A stretch of DNA of 32,172 nucleotides from the NCBI GenBank assembly GCA_903855945.1, contig CAIOAK010000206.1:1-32172 (forward strand), written 5' to 3'. The position numbers were made by a program, and so were the translations under genes. Each line of letters opens with the position of its first letter. Within the stretch, counting starts at the first letter, position 1. This stretch comes from an uncultured Anaeromyxobacter sp. (GTDB lineage: Bacteria; Myxococcota; Myxococcia; Myxococcales; Anaeromyxobacteraceae). Below are positions 1 through 7,902 of the stretch, in pieces. The notes beneath the pieces are model-generated. The model searched no databases. It had not been told where the DNA came from and saw nothing but the letters and a program-made list of their open reading frames with translations.

Positions 1-121
1 AGTGCTCGGAGGCGGCGCCCGGAAGCTTCTGGCCGTCCTTCTCGATGGGGAAGATCTCCCAGTTGCTCTTGGAGAGGTAGTACCCGCCCTGCACTGCGCT
101 GCCGCCGTTGATGGTCTTCAT
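1..121 (-). CDS. Small membrane-protein gene, copy 1 (5' part only; runs off window)
   Basis: Only the first 40 codons are inside the window. The protein starts MKTINGGSAV and continues through WEIFPIEKDG to the window edge. It differs from the complete copy at 14988-15404 by one residue among these 40 (Ala instead of Ser at residue 37). The start is an ATG preceded by the same GGGAGA ribosome-binding site as in copy 2. If the rest resembles copy 2, the product is a small protein of about 138 residues with one hydrophobic segment and a charged C-terminal tail. Its function is unknown. It is transcribed away from the peptidase gene at 374, so the two share a divergent intergenic region. Confidence 0.8.
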   Translation of the reverse strand, partial: MKTINGGSAVQGGYYLSKSNWEIFPIEKDGQKLPGAASEH

Positions 122-228
122 GGTCTGTTCTCCCTTTCTGACGAGGAGTATGCCCGCGGCGGCGACGCGGCGAAATTGGGAGATCTGCCCAGTTCGCGGA
201 GAACGATTCCGGTGCGGCGGTAGGGAAA

Positions 229-253
229 ACACCCCAACCCGGATGGGGCGTGT
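229..253 (-). terminator. Inverted repeat with T-run, terminator-like (left copy)
   Basis: Read on the minus strand, ACACGCCCCA and TGGGGTGT can form an 8-bp stem with a 2-nt bulge and a loop of about 7 nt, followed directly by TTT. This looks like a weak intrinsic terminator. In this copy no minus-strand gene lies upstream, since the neighbour at 374 runs the other way. It is therefore either a relic carried along by the duplication or a leader structure of the small membrane-protein gene. Confidence 0.35.
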
Positions 254-373
254 CCGGCGGGCTCTCCTCGGGTGGACCCGGTGCTCAAGACGACACCCAG
301 GTGAAGGTCGTGCGGGCTCACATCTGCCGCTTGCCGCCGCCACCCCCTCGTGTGACGCTCCGGCGTGCACCGC

Positions 374-2359
374 ATGAACGATCCAGGGACCTCGAATCGC
401 AGGGCCAGGCGCGGCGTCGGCGCAGGGCTCGCAGCAGCGGCACTCCTCGTGGCAGGGCTCGCCGGCGTGGCGCGTGGCGCTCCCGGGAGCGCGAAGAACG
501 CTCCTCCCGCCATCGCCGAGTGGACCATCTTCGTCTACGGCCACGGCGACAACGACCTCTCTGCGCAGCTCATCGACGCGATCGAGGAGATGGGTCAGGC
601 CGATCTCGGCACGAACGTGAACGTCCTCGTGGCCGCCGATTACTGCGCCGGGAACGTCTGCCGTGACGCCAGTACCCAGGTGCTCGACCCCGCCCGCGGA
701 AAGCCCATCACCGCCGGGACCCAGTACCTGCGCATCCAGGGCGGCGGGAAGAAGCCGATCCTCGTGGCGGAGGCCCCGGAACAGAACTTCGACGAGCCGG
801 AGGTGCTCCGGGCCTGGGTGGCGCGGACCTTCCGCGACTACCCGGCACGCCGTCACGCGGTCTTCATGAACGGCCACGGAGGATCGTGGGCGGGATTCGG
901 CTGGGACCGTCAGGACGGGACGCTCGACGTCACCCGGGGGCTCGAGATCGAGGAGATGGCCCACGCGATCCGCTCGGGCATGCGGGATGCCGGGCTGCCG
1001 GAGGGCTCCAGGCTCGACCTCCTCGTCTTCGACGCCTGCCTCATGGCGGGGGCCGAGGTCCTCTGGCAGTTCCGCGACCTCGCCCGGGTCATCATCGCGG
1101 ATGCCGAGGTGGACGCGAGCGAGCTCGGCCGCGCCGGGATCCTCACCCTCCTGTCGGCGAGCCCGGACGTCTCCACCTCCCACCACGCCGTGATGGACCT
1201 CCAGTCCTGGGAGGCCACCCACGTGGACACCGACCGGGCGAGCGAGCGACTCCTGCGCGCCCGGGGCGCCTTCGACATGGAGCGGTTCGCCCGCTTCGCC
1301 GGCGACATGAAGGCCCTCGCCGACCTCATGTTGCGCAGCCACACGCTGAGCTGGACCGAGGTCGCGCGAGCCCATGCGCTCACGTCCCCTCCGTACGGAG
1401 CGTGGACCCTCGAGTTCGCCTCCAACTTCCTCGACGCGGGGCAGTTCTTGGGGCTCCTCGCGACGATCCGCAGCGATCCGGAGGTCGCGGCCGCGGCCAC
1501 CAAGGCGCAGCAATCGCTCCGGGACGCAACCATCCGGACCTCGCTCGGGACGCTGCGTGCGGCGGCCGGCCAGTCGGCGCTCCAGATCGCCGGCAACCGG
1601 GGGGAGTCGTGGGACCGGGCGATGCAGTCGCGCTACTCCCAGCTCTCCTGGGACCGGGAGGTGGGATGGGGGCGCGTCCTCTCCGCCCTCGACGCGGCGG
1701 GCGAGGACGACCCGCCCGCGTTCCAGGCCAAGGTCTCCTCCCCGAAGCCCGGCACCACGCGCATCGAGGTGACGCCGACCTCGGAAGGGGTCGTGGACGT
1801 GATCGCCTTCGTGGCCCGTCGCGACCCGGACGGGAATGCATACCGCCTGGGCGGCATCTGGAACGAGCAGATCGCTCCGGGAAAGACCACGAGCTACGCC
1901 TGGGACGGCAAGGTCCCGGTCCTCGTCGGCAAGGACGGCAAGGGAGTCCCCGTGAGCGCCGAGCCGCTCTTCCTCGTCCCGGGGCAATCCGCTCCGCTGC
2001 AGGGCCTGCCTGCGTACCTCAAGGACCGGAAGGGGAAGTACCTCACGAACGACGACGGGAAGCCCCAGGAGATCCGGGCGTTCTTCGATTCGTCCGGAAG
2101 CCTCCAGAGCATCCTGGTCTTCACCGACGAGCGCTCCGCCGCCTGGGACCCGGAGGCCTTCGCGGACGCCTGGTCGCTCGTCCCCGTCCTCCAGTCGGTG
2201 GATGGACGCGCGGTGAAACCGGGCAAGCCGGTCCCGCTCCCGGCCTCCTCCATGCCGCGGCTGCGGATGCAGCCGGTGACGGGCGACCTCGTCATCGAGG
2301 TGATCGTGCGCGACGTCTGGGGGCACGCCTCGGAGAAGACGTTCCCCGCTAGAATGTGA
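374..2359 (+). CDS. Secreted clostripain-family (C11) cysteine peptidase
   Basis: The product has 661 residues if it starts at the ATG at 374; a GTG at 365 is also in frame, and neither has a clear ribosome-binding site. Residues 1-38 look like a signal peptide with an Arg-rich n-region, a hydrophobic Ala/Leu core and an ARGAPGS end. The catalytic half follows the C11 pattern: the opening strand EWTIFVYGHGDNDL, the His motif MNGHGGSWAG (His168) and the Cys motif DACLMAGAEV (Cys222). In this family the His and Cys form the catalytic dyad, and cleavage usually follows Arg or Lys. The C-terminal 300 or so residues are beta-rich and I cannot assign them. The last 11 bp overlap the convergent transporter gene at 2349. 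The protein probably acts in the periplasm or outside the cell. Confidence 0.85.
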   Translation: MNDPGTSNRRARRGVGAGLAAAALLVAGLAGVARGAPGSAKNAPPAIAEWTIFVYGHGDNDLSAQLIDAIEEMGQADLGTNVNVLVAADYCAGNVCRDASTQVLDPARGKPITAGTQYLRIQGGGKKPILVAEAPEQNFDEPEVLRAWVARTFRDYPARRHAVFMNGHGGSWAGFGWDRQDGTLDVTRGLEIEEMAHAIRSGMRDAGLPEGSRLDLLVFDACLMAGAEVLWQFRDLARVIIADAEVDASELGRAGILTLLSASPDVSTSHHAVMDLQSWEATHVDTDRASERLLRARGAFDMERFARFAGDMKALADLMLRSHTLSWTEVARAHALTSPPYGAWTLEFASNFLDAGQFLGLLATIRSDPEVAAAATKAQQSLRDATIRTSLGTLRAAAGQSALQIAGNRGESWDRAMQSRYSQLSWDREVGWGRVLSALDAAGEDDPPAFQAKVSSPKPGTTRIEVTPTSEGVVDVIAFVARRDPDGNAYRLGGIWNEQIAPGKTTSYAWDGKVPVLVGKDGKGVPVSAEPLFLVPGQSAPLQGLPAYLKDRKGKYLTNDDGKPQEIRAFFDSSGSLQSILVFTDERSAAWDPEAFADAWSLVPVLQSVDGRAVKPGKPVPLPASSMPRLRMQPVTGDLVIEVIVRDVWGHASEKTFPARM

Positions 2360-2867
2360 GCGCGCCCACCACGGCGGCGGCGAGGATCAGGAGCGCCGGG
2401 TTGATCTTCCACCTGAGCAGGATGAGGAACGTGGCGGCGGCGATGGACGCCGTCTCGAGGCCCACCACCGCTTCCCGGGCGAAGGAGAGGCATCCGGCCA
2501 GGAGCAGCCCGATGGAGACGGGCGCGAGCCCCAGCTGGATCGACTCGCGCCACGGCCACTTCCCGAGACGGATCCACAGCCGGCCCACGAGCAGCGCGAG
2601 GATCGAGGTGGGGCCGAAGAAGGCGACCACCACCACCAGCGCGCCGAGGAGCCCCGCCACCCATTCGCCGATGGCGACGATCATCATCATGTTCGGCCCG
2701 GGAGCCATCTGCCCGAGGCTGTACAGGTGGATGAGCTGCGGAAACGTGAGCCAGTGGTGCACGTCCACGGTGAGGATCTTCAGCTCCGGAAACGCCGCCA
2801 TGCCCCCGCCAACCGTGAGCAGCGACAGGTAGGCGAACACCCGCACGAGCGCCGGGATCTGGCTCAT
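2349..2867 (-). CDS. Chromate transporter family (CHR) half-protein, downstream subunit
   Basis: This 172-residue integral membrane protein belongs to the CHR family (PF02417 type). The N-terminal part has TVGGGMAAFPE, followed by the hallmark GQMAPGPN and several hydrophobic segments up to the C-terminus at ALTF. Half-size CHR proteins are usually encoded as pairs whose two products together match one full ChrA. Here the start codon overlaps the stop of the upstream half in an ATGA, so the pair is translationally coupled. The expected activity is anion export, with chromate or sulfate as the substrate of the family. The actual substrate cannot be read from the sequence. The 3' end overlaps the convergent peptidase gene by 11 bp. 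Confidence 0.9.
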   Translation of the reverse strand: MSQIPALVRVFAYLSLLTVGGGMAAFPELKILTVDVHHWLTFPQLIHLYSLGQMAPGPNMMMIVAIGEWVAGLLGALVVVVAFFGPTSILALLVGRLWIRLGKWPWRESIQLGLAPVSIGLLLAGCLSFAREAVVGLETASIAAATFLILLRWKINPALLILAAAVVGALTF

Positions 2868-3430
2868 GGCGCGCTCCCCGCGGGGCGCGGCCGGTACCAG
2901 AGGGTGGCGAGCACTCCGACGACGAGGAGCACGGTCAGCACCGAGAGGTGGAACCGGTTCACCCCGATGACGGCCACGGCGACGAAGACGACGTCGGCGA
3001 CGTGCCCGAGGGACTTCCTGCCGAGTTGCAGCGCGGTGGCGAGGATCAGTCCCACCGCAGCGGCGGCCACGCCCTTCAGGGCGGCCGTCGCGAGGGGGTA
3101 GTCCCCGTGCTCGTGGAAGAGCATGCCCACGAGCAGCATGAGGATGCCGCCCGGCAGGCAGATCCCCACGAAGCCGGCGAGCGCTCCGCGCGTCCCCTTC
3201 AGCCGGTCGCCGACGAGGATGGCCATGTTCGTGGAATTCAGGCCGGGGAGCGACTGGCTGATGGACAGCAGCTCCACGAACGAGCGGTCGTCCAGCCAGC
3301 CGCGCTTCTCGACGAGGCCGCTGCGGAGGTAGGCGACGACACCCCCTCCGAAGCTGGTCGCCCCGATGAGCAGGAACTCGCGGAAGATCTGCAGGAGCGT
3401 GGCGGATGGGGCGGCGGGGGGATTCGTCAT
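2864..3430 (-). CDS. Chromate transporter family (CHR) half-protein, upstream subunit
   Basis: This 188-residue membrane protein is the first half of a split CHR transporter. The N-terminal region contains ATSFGGGVVAYL, then SISQSLPGLNSTNMAI, which is the family's PG-N motif in the slightly divergent form LPGLNS. Four or five hydrophobic stretches follow, and the tail is short and Pro-rich. Its TGA overlaps the ATG of the second half by 4 bp (ATGA, 2864-2867), which argues for co-translation and a heteromeric transporter. The start is an ATG at 3430. The 72 bp between it and the stop of the lipoprotein gene at 3503 shows no obvious terminator. Confidence 0.9.
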   Translation of the reverse strand: MTNPPAAPSATLLQIFREFLLIGATSFGGGVVAYLRSGLVEKRGWLDDRSFVELLSISQSLPGLNSTNMAILVGDRLKGTRGALAGFVGICLPGGILMLLVGMLFHEHGDYPLATAALKGVAAAAVGLILATALQLGRKSLGHVADVVFVAVAVIGVNRFHLSVLTVLLVVGVLATLWYRPRPAGSAP

Positions 3431-3502
3431 GGCGGGTCGCTGACCTCGGGGTTCCGGGCATTCTGGGCTCGGAGCGGCCTCGGTGCCAGGGTTCTTGCAC
3501 GG

Positions 3503-5350
3503 TCATCGCGTCCTGAACTTCAGGACCCACTGCTGGCTGGCCCTGTTGGGGTCGCAGGTGTTCTGGACGAGCGCGTTGCCGTTCCCGGTCCCGCCGTTTC
3601 GCATGTCGAGGCACTTCCCGCTGCTCGCGCTCTGGAACATCGTGACGTTGCCGCTCATCCGGACGGGAAGCCACCGGTGGTTGTTGCCGCCACGGTCCGG
3701 CCAGGCGATCACGTCGGCGTTGTCCTGCCGCTCGTCGTTCTTCACGGCGAGGTAGCGCCACGCCTGGATGCCGACCCTGTCGTAGATGCGGAAGTAGCCC
3801 GTCCCGTCCGGCTCGAAGTACCAGATGCGGTTCGACGTGGAGCCTGCGTCCCAGTCCCAGAGGACCACGTAGGCGGCGTTGGCCCAGATGAGCCAGAGGT
3901 TCTGCGTGAGGGGGCGAGATGGGGCGTTCGAGGGGGAGATAGAAAAGCCACGTCCCGAGGAGAGGTCCGCGACCCCATTCGGCGTCGACCACGTCCGCAC
4001 GGGGAGGACCGGATGGATCGTGGTGCCGCAGCCATCGAAGTCATTCCAGAAGGACAGTTGCACGGTTGTGAACCAATCCGGGTCACTGTACGTCGACGAC
4101 ACGTACCAGGAGTTCGCCAGATTGATGAATCCCCTTGAGTTGATTGGGTGGAGATTTAGGGAATACGTCGAGACGAACTCGGGCCCCGTCTTGAGACCTC
4201 TCAGTTCATTCGCGGCGGGAATCCTCCACTCGCCGCCGACCGAGCCATCGGTGAGCCCGCACTGACCATTGCCGAGAAGAGCGACTTTCTGGTCCGCGTC
4301 GCCCTTGGTGATCTTTCCCCAGCAGTTCGCGTTCTTCAGCCAGGCCAGCCCCGTTGTCATGTCCAGGATCGTCCCGTCGTTCAGGTCGCACCAACGGGCC
4401 GAACCCGGCATGAGCGTGCCCGGACAACCTGAAGCAGCGGCAGCCGTGCTCACACCGGCAGCCTGAGCCGATACGGGTGCGCCGACCGGCACCGTGGCCA
4501 GGCACTGTCCCACCGAGCCCTCCGCGCACGTCCTTCCGTCGATCCAGGTCGCCCAGGAGAGCGTGGCAAACGTGAGGTCTGCACCGGCCAGCGCCCCTCC
4601 CGTGAGGTCCGCCACCGAGAGGTCCGCGCCACGGAGCGTCGCCCCGGTCAGGTCGGCACCCACGAGCTTCACGCCCGTGAGGTTCGCCTGCGAGAGGTCC
4701 GCGCCACGGAGGTTCGCCTCACTCAGGTCCGTGTACGAGAGCACGTTCATCGTGAGAGCGACGTCGGAGAGGTCCGCGCCAGCCAGACTGCATGCCTCGC
4801 ATCGCGTGCCGCTGAAGAAGTGGAGCGCCGCGATCTGGGGAGCAGCGGCCGCCGGGTCCTGCAGGACTGGGACCGAGTAGAAGTACACCGGTCGCCAGCC
4901 CTGCGTGGTGCTCGTCGTCGAGACGTAGCCCGAGTAGACGGATGCTGTGTAGACCCCCACCGGGAGCGTGACCGTGGTGTACGGGGATGCGGGCGTGAGC
5001 AGCACCTTCACGGTTCCACCCACGTCGGAGACCTCCACCCTTCCGATGGTCCCGGACATGTCGAGCGAGTCGAGCGAGTAGACGATGCTCTGCGCGACAT
5101 CGACCGCGAACCGGAAGCTGTCCACTCCCAGTGGGCCGCTGTCGGGTTCCGTGGAAGTGGCGTCCTGGGGTTCCAGGTACAGGATCGCGGACTGGCCGGG
5201 CTGGACGACCAGCGACGGGTCCGAGATCAGATCGCTCTCGGTGATGACCTCGGGAGTCTGGCCGCCGGGGGTGCTGCCCGACTGGGCGCAGGCCCCGATG
5301 AGCAGGAGGCCCACTGCGGCGATGGCCATCGTCCCGTTCCTGGTATTCAT
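3503..5350 (-). CDS. Lipoprotein with pentapeptide repeats, DUF1566-like and ricin-type lectin-like domains
   Basis: The product has 615 residues. The ATG at 5350 follows AAGGATC at good spacing, and the N-terminus carries a lipoprotein signal with the lipobox LIGAC. After a beta-rich region (about residues 30-185), an RCEAC motif leads into about ten pentapeptide repeats of the A(D/N)LxxA type (LSEANLRGADLSQANL and similar), which normally fold as a right-handed beta-helix. Next is a DUF1566/Lcl-C-like segment (DMTTGLAWLKNANCW, then EWRIPAANELRGL). The C-terminus is ricin-B-like, with SGKCLDMRNGGTGNGN and ending SQQWVLK. This order suggests a surface protein that binds carbohydrate. I see no catalytic motif. 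An open frame continues upstream to 5746 but lacks a signal peptide there. Confidence 0.8.
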   Translation of the reverse strand: MNTRNGTMAIAAVGLLLIGACAQSGSTPGGQTPEVITESDLISDPSLVVQPGQSAILYLEPQDATSTEPDSGPLGVDSFRFAVDVAQSIVYSLDSLDMSGTIGRVEVSDVGGTVKVLLTPASPYTTVTLPVGVYTASVYSGYVSTTSTTQGWRPVYFYSVPVLQDPAAAAPQIAALHFFSGTRCEACSLAGADLSDVALTMNVLSYTDLSEANLRGADLSQANLTGVKLVGADLTGATLRGADLSVADLTGGALAGADLTFATLSWATWIDGRTCAEGSVGQCLATVPVGAPVSAQAAGVSTAAAASGCPGTLMPGSARWCDLNDGTILDMTTGLAWLKNANCWGKITKGDADQKVALLGNGQCGLTDGSVGGEWRIPAANELRGLKTGPEFVSTYSLNLHPINSRGFINLANSWYVSSTYSDPDWFTTVQLSFWNDFDGCGTTIHPVLPVRTWSTPNGVADLSSGRGFSISPSNAPSRPLTQNLWLIWANAAYVVLWDWDAGSTSNRIWYFEPDGTGYFRIYDRVGIQAWRYLAVKNDERQDNADVIAWPDRGGNNHRWLPVRMSGNVTMFQSASSGKCLDMRNGGTGNGNALVQNTCDPNRASQQWVLKFRTR

Positions 5351-5651
5351 GACGAGATCCTTCCGCCGCCCATCACGGATACGGCACTCCGCCCCACTCA
5401 CCGACAGCATGGGGCTGGCGGATGGGGCGCGCCAGAGACCCAATTGAGTAGAGCAATCTGCATCTGTAGGTGTAAGCGGATTGACACGGTAAGCCTCACT
5501 TATCGTGCCACACGGCGAGTGGACCAGGAGCCGGCTCGTCATTTGGGGCGTAGCGCGGGCGAACGTTCGGTGACCATCCTGTTCACAGAAAGTATCTTCG
5601 TCACCGCGCTCGGGGGAACGCGGGGGCCGCTGCTCACGACAGGAGAGCCCA
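5351..5651. other. Divergent intergenic region between two lipoprotein genes
   Basis: This 301-bp region separates two divergently transcribed lipoprotein genes and must hold both promoters. It is visibly more AT-rich around 5440-5510 than the flanking genes. A TTGACA hexamer at 5481-5486 on the plus strand is a candidate -35 box, but no convincing -10 box sits 16-18 bp downstream. I see no inverted repeat large enough to call an operator or terminator. Confidence 0.4.
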
Positions 5652-7832
5652 ATGTTGAATCGCCCCGGAATCCTCGCAGCGCTCCTCGCCACCGGCCTGC
5701 TCGCAGCCTGCGGCAGCACCGCGGACACCGCGCCCGCTGGCCTCACCTACTCTTCCAACCCGGCGGTCTACACGAAGGGCGTCTCCATCACGCCCAACAC
5801 GCCGACCAGCACGGGTGGTGCGATCTCGTCGTACGCTGTGTTGCCCACCCTCCCCGCGGGCCTGGCGCTGAACGCGACCACGGGGGTCATCTCCGGAACT
5901 CCGACCGCCCTGGCCGCGGTCGCCTCCTACGTCGTCACCGCCACCGGTTCCGGCGGAAGCACGACCGCGAGCCTGTCCATCACCGTGAAGGACTTTGCCC
6001 CGGCAGGGCTCACCTACTCTTCCAACCCGGCGGTCTACACGAAGGGCGTCGCCATCACGCCCAACACGCCGACCAGCACGGGCGGCGCCGTCGTCTCCTA
6101 CCTGCTCTCCCCTTCCCTCCCGGCCGGCCTCGCCTTCGACGCCTCGACCGGCATCATCTCCGGCACTCCCACCGTCCTGGCCGCGACAGCCACCTACGTC
6201 GTCACCGCCACCAACTACGAGGGAAGCACGACCGCGAGCCTGTCCATCACCGTGAAGGACGCGGCTCCGGCGGGTCTCACCTACTCGAACGGCGCCGTGC
6301 TCTACACGAAGGGGATCGCCATCACGCCCAACACGCCCTCGAGCACGGGCGGCGCCGTGGCGTCCTACGCCGTGTCCCCCGCCCTCCCGGCGGGCCTCTC
6401 GCTCAACACCACCACGGGCGTCATCAGCGGCACGCCGACCGTATTGACCGGCACGGTCATCTACGCCGTCACCGCCACCAACTCCGGGGGAAGCGCGACC
6501 GCGAGTCTTTACATCACCGTGAAGGACGTGGCCCCGGCGGGCCTCACCTATTCCACCAACCCGGGCATCTACACGGTGGGGACGGCCATCACGCCCAACA
6601 CGCCGACCAGCACCGGTGGAGCGATCACCTCCTACACCGTCTCGCCGACACTCCCAGCCGGCCTCGCGCTGAACGCGACGACGGGAGTCATCAGCGGCAC
6701 GCCGACCACTGCGACGGCACGGACTCCGTACACCGTCTCCGGATGGAACGGCTCGGGCATCGCGACCGCCTCCGTGGTCATGGGCGTGCCGGGGTTCGTC
6801 GCCACGGGGAGCATGAGCGTACCGAGGAGCAACTTCACCGCGACGCTTCTCCCGAACGGCAAGGTGCTGGTCGTCGGTGGACGGAGCAATTTCGACCCGA
6901 CCGCAAGCGCCGAACTCTTCGACCCCGCAACCGGTCTCTTCGCCCCGGTCGGGAGCATGACGGTTGAGCGCCGCAATCACACCGCCACGCTGCTCCCGAA
7001 CGGGAAGGTGGTCGTGGTGGGTGGCCTCGACGCCGTCGGGAATACCCCCCGTGGCGTCGAACTCTTCGACCCGGCGTCCGGACAGTTCACTGCAGCGGGA
7101 AGCGTGAACTGCCCGCATGCCTATCACACCGCCACGCTGCTCCCGAACGGGAAGGTTCTCGTGGCGGGTGGCTTTGAGCAGTGCGACGGCGACGAGCGAT
7201 TGAATGCCGAATTGTACGACCCAGGAACGGCAACCTCCACGAACACGGGTGGCATGGCCCGCAGACGCTTCGGGCATTCCGCCACGCTGCTCTCCGACGG
7301 CAAGGTGCTCGTGGCGGGGGGAGCACGGGGCGGGTCTTCCACTTACATCGCCAACGCCGAAATGTATGACCCTGCTACCGGCCTCTTCACCTACGCAGGA
7401 ACGATCCCCCCCCCGCACGTGTTCATGTTTGCGCCGGCCGTCCTCCTGCCCGACGGAAGGGTGCTCATTGCGGGCGGGAGCGACTCGCCTTTCGACGGCG
7501 CTCCGAACGACTTGGCGGATCTGTACAGCCTTACCTGGGGATTTGCACCGACCGGGGAGATGCTCACCGCCCGCTACAGCTATGCGGCTGCGCTTCTGTC
7601 CGGAGGGAAGGTGCTGCTGGCAGGGGGGCAGGCACCGGATGGCCAGGTCACCGCGAGCGCCGAACTATTCGCCCCCGCCACGGGAACCTTCTCCGAGGCC
7701 GGGAACATGGTCTCGAAGCGGATGAACCACACGGCCACGCGGCTGGGTAGCGGTGCGGTGCTCCTCGTCGGCGGGACCTCCGACTCGGGCGACCGACCAC
7801 AGTACGCGAGCGCGGAGCTCTACTTCGAGTGA
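5652..7832 (+). CDS. Lipoprotein with four Ig-like (He_PIG) repeats and a seven-motif Kelch propeller
   Basis: The product has 726 residues, and its ATG follows AGGAGA. The lipobox is LLAAC (Cys20 or so). Four tandem 89-residue modules follow (about residues 27-382), each running APAGLTYS...PAGLALN...GVISGTPT, which is the putative-Ig He_PIG pattern. The C-terminal half (about 383-726) has seven Kelch-type motifs of the form GSM-x-RxxHTATLLPNGKVLVxGG, with ELFDPATG between them, so it should close as a seven-bladed beta-propeller. The product is probably displayed on the outer membrane by its lipid anchor and may bind a ligand or polymer. No enzyme active site is visible. The C-terminal sequence ASAELYFE recurs as a fragment at 14677-14703. 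Confidence 0.85.
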   Translation: MLNRPGILAALLATGLLAACGSTADTAPAGLTYSSNPAVYTKGVSITPNTPTSTGGAISSYAVLPTLPAGLALNATTGVISGTPTALAAVASYVVTATGSGGSTTASLSITVKDFAPAGLTYSSNPAVYTKGVAITPNTPTSTGGAVVSYLLSPSLPAGLAFDASTGIISGTPTVLAATATYVVTATNYEGSTTASLSITVKDAAPAGLTYSNGAVLYTKGIAITPNTPSSTGGAVASYAVSPALPAGLSLNTTTGVISGTPTVLTGTVIYAVTATNSGGSATASLYITVKDVAPAGLTYSTNPGIYTVGTAITPNTPTSTGGAITSYTVSPTLPAGLALNATTGVISGTPTTATARTPYTVSGWNGSGIATASVVMGVPGFVATGSMSVPRSNFTATLLPNGKVLVVGGRSNFDPTASAELFDPATGLFAPVGSMTVERRNHTATLLPNGKVVVVGGLDAVGNTPRGVELFDPASGQFTAAGSVNCPHAYHTATLLPNGKVLVAGGFEQCDGDERLNAELYDPGTATSTNTGGMARRRFGHSATLLSDGKVLVAGGARGGSSTYIANAEMYDPATGLFTYAGTIPPPHVFMFAPAVLLPDGRVLIAGGSDSPFDGAPNDLADLYSLTWGFAPTGEMLTARYSYAAALLSGGKVLLAGGQAPDGQVTASAELFAPATGTFSEAGNMVSKRMNHTATRLGSGAVLLVGGTSDSGDRPQYASAELYFE
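5730..6797 (+). repeat. Four tandem 267-bp in-frame repeats
   Basis: The codons for APAGLTYS recur at 5730, 5997, 6264 and 6531, so the period is exactly 267 bp (89 codons). Copies 1 and 2 are almost identical in DNA over their first 80 bp, and the others are more diverged, especially the last 100 bp of copy 4. The precise period and high DNA identity suggest expansion by recombination inside the gene. The number of copies could vary between strains. Confidence 0.93.
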
Positions 7833-7902
7833 GCATCGCTGGCCGGACGGCGCGCTCACCATCGTCACGTGGCGCTTCCGCTCGAGGACCTGGGCGAGGC
7901 GG

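Larger units (their letters stand above)
1..262. repeat. Long direct repeat, left copy
   Basis: This segment aligns without gaps to 15284-15545 with about 11 mismatches counted by eye (roughly 96% identity). It covers the first 40 codons of the small membrane-protein gene and about 140 bp upstream, then similarity stops abruptly. The left end of the repeat lies outside the window. The two copies have the same orientation and enclose about 15 kb, so they could recombine. Confidence 0.95.

Noticed and set aside
2868-3992. N-terminal extension of the downstream chromate-transporter half to 547 codons
   Set aside because: The extra part is Arg/Pro-rich antisense-like sequence running through the upstream half-gene in another frame. 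The ATGA overlap at 2864-2867 gives a natural start.
5481-5509. TTGACA as promoter of the Kelch lipoprotein gene
   Set aside because: No acceptable -10 hexamer lies at 16-18 bp spacing, and the TATCGT nearby is only 14 bp away.
5730-6797. Regular repeats considered as a CRISPR-like array
   Set aside because: The period is 267 bp, the repeats are in frame within a gene and there are no spacers.
7830-7865. GTGAGC/GCTCAC inverted repeat between the convergent Kelch and MYXO-CTERM genes as a terminator
   Set aside because: The stem is only 6 bp with a 19-nt loop and no T-run on either strand.
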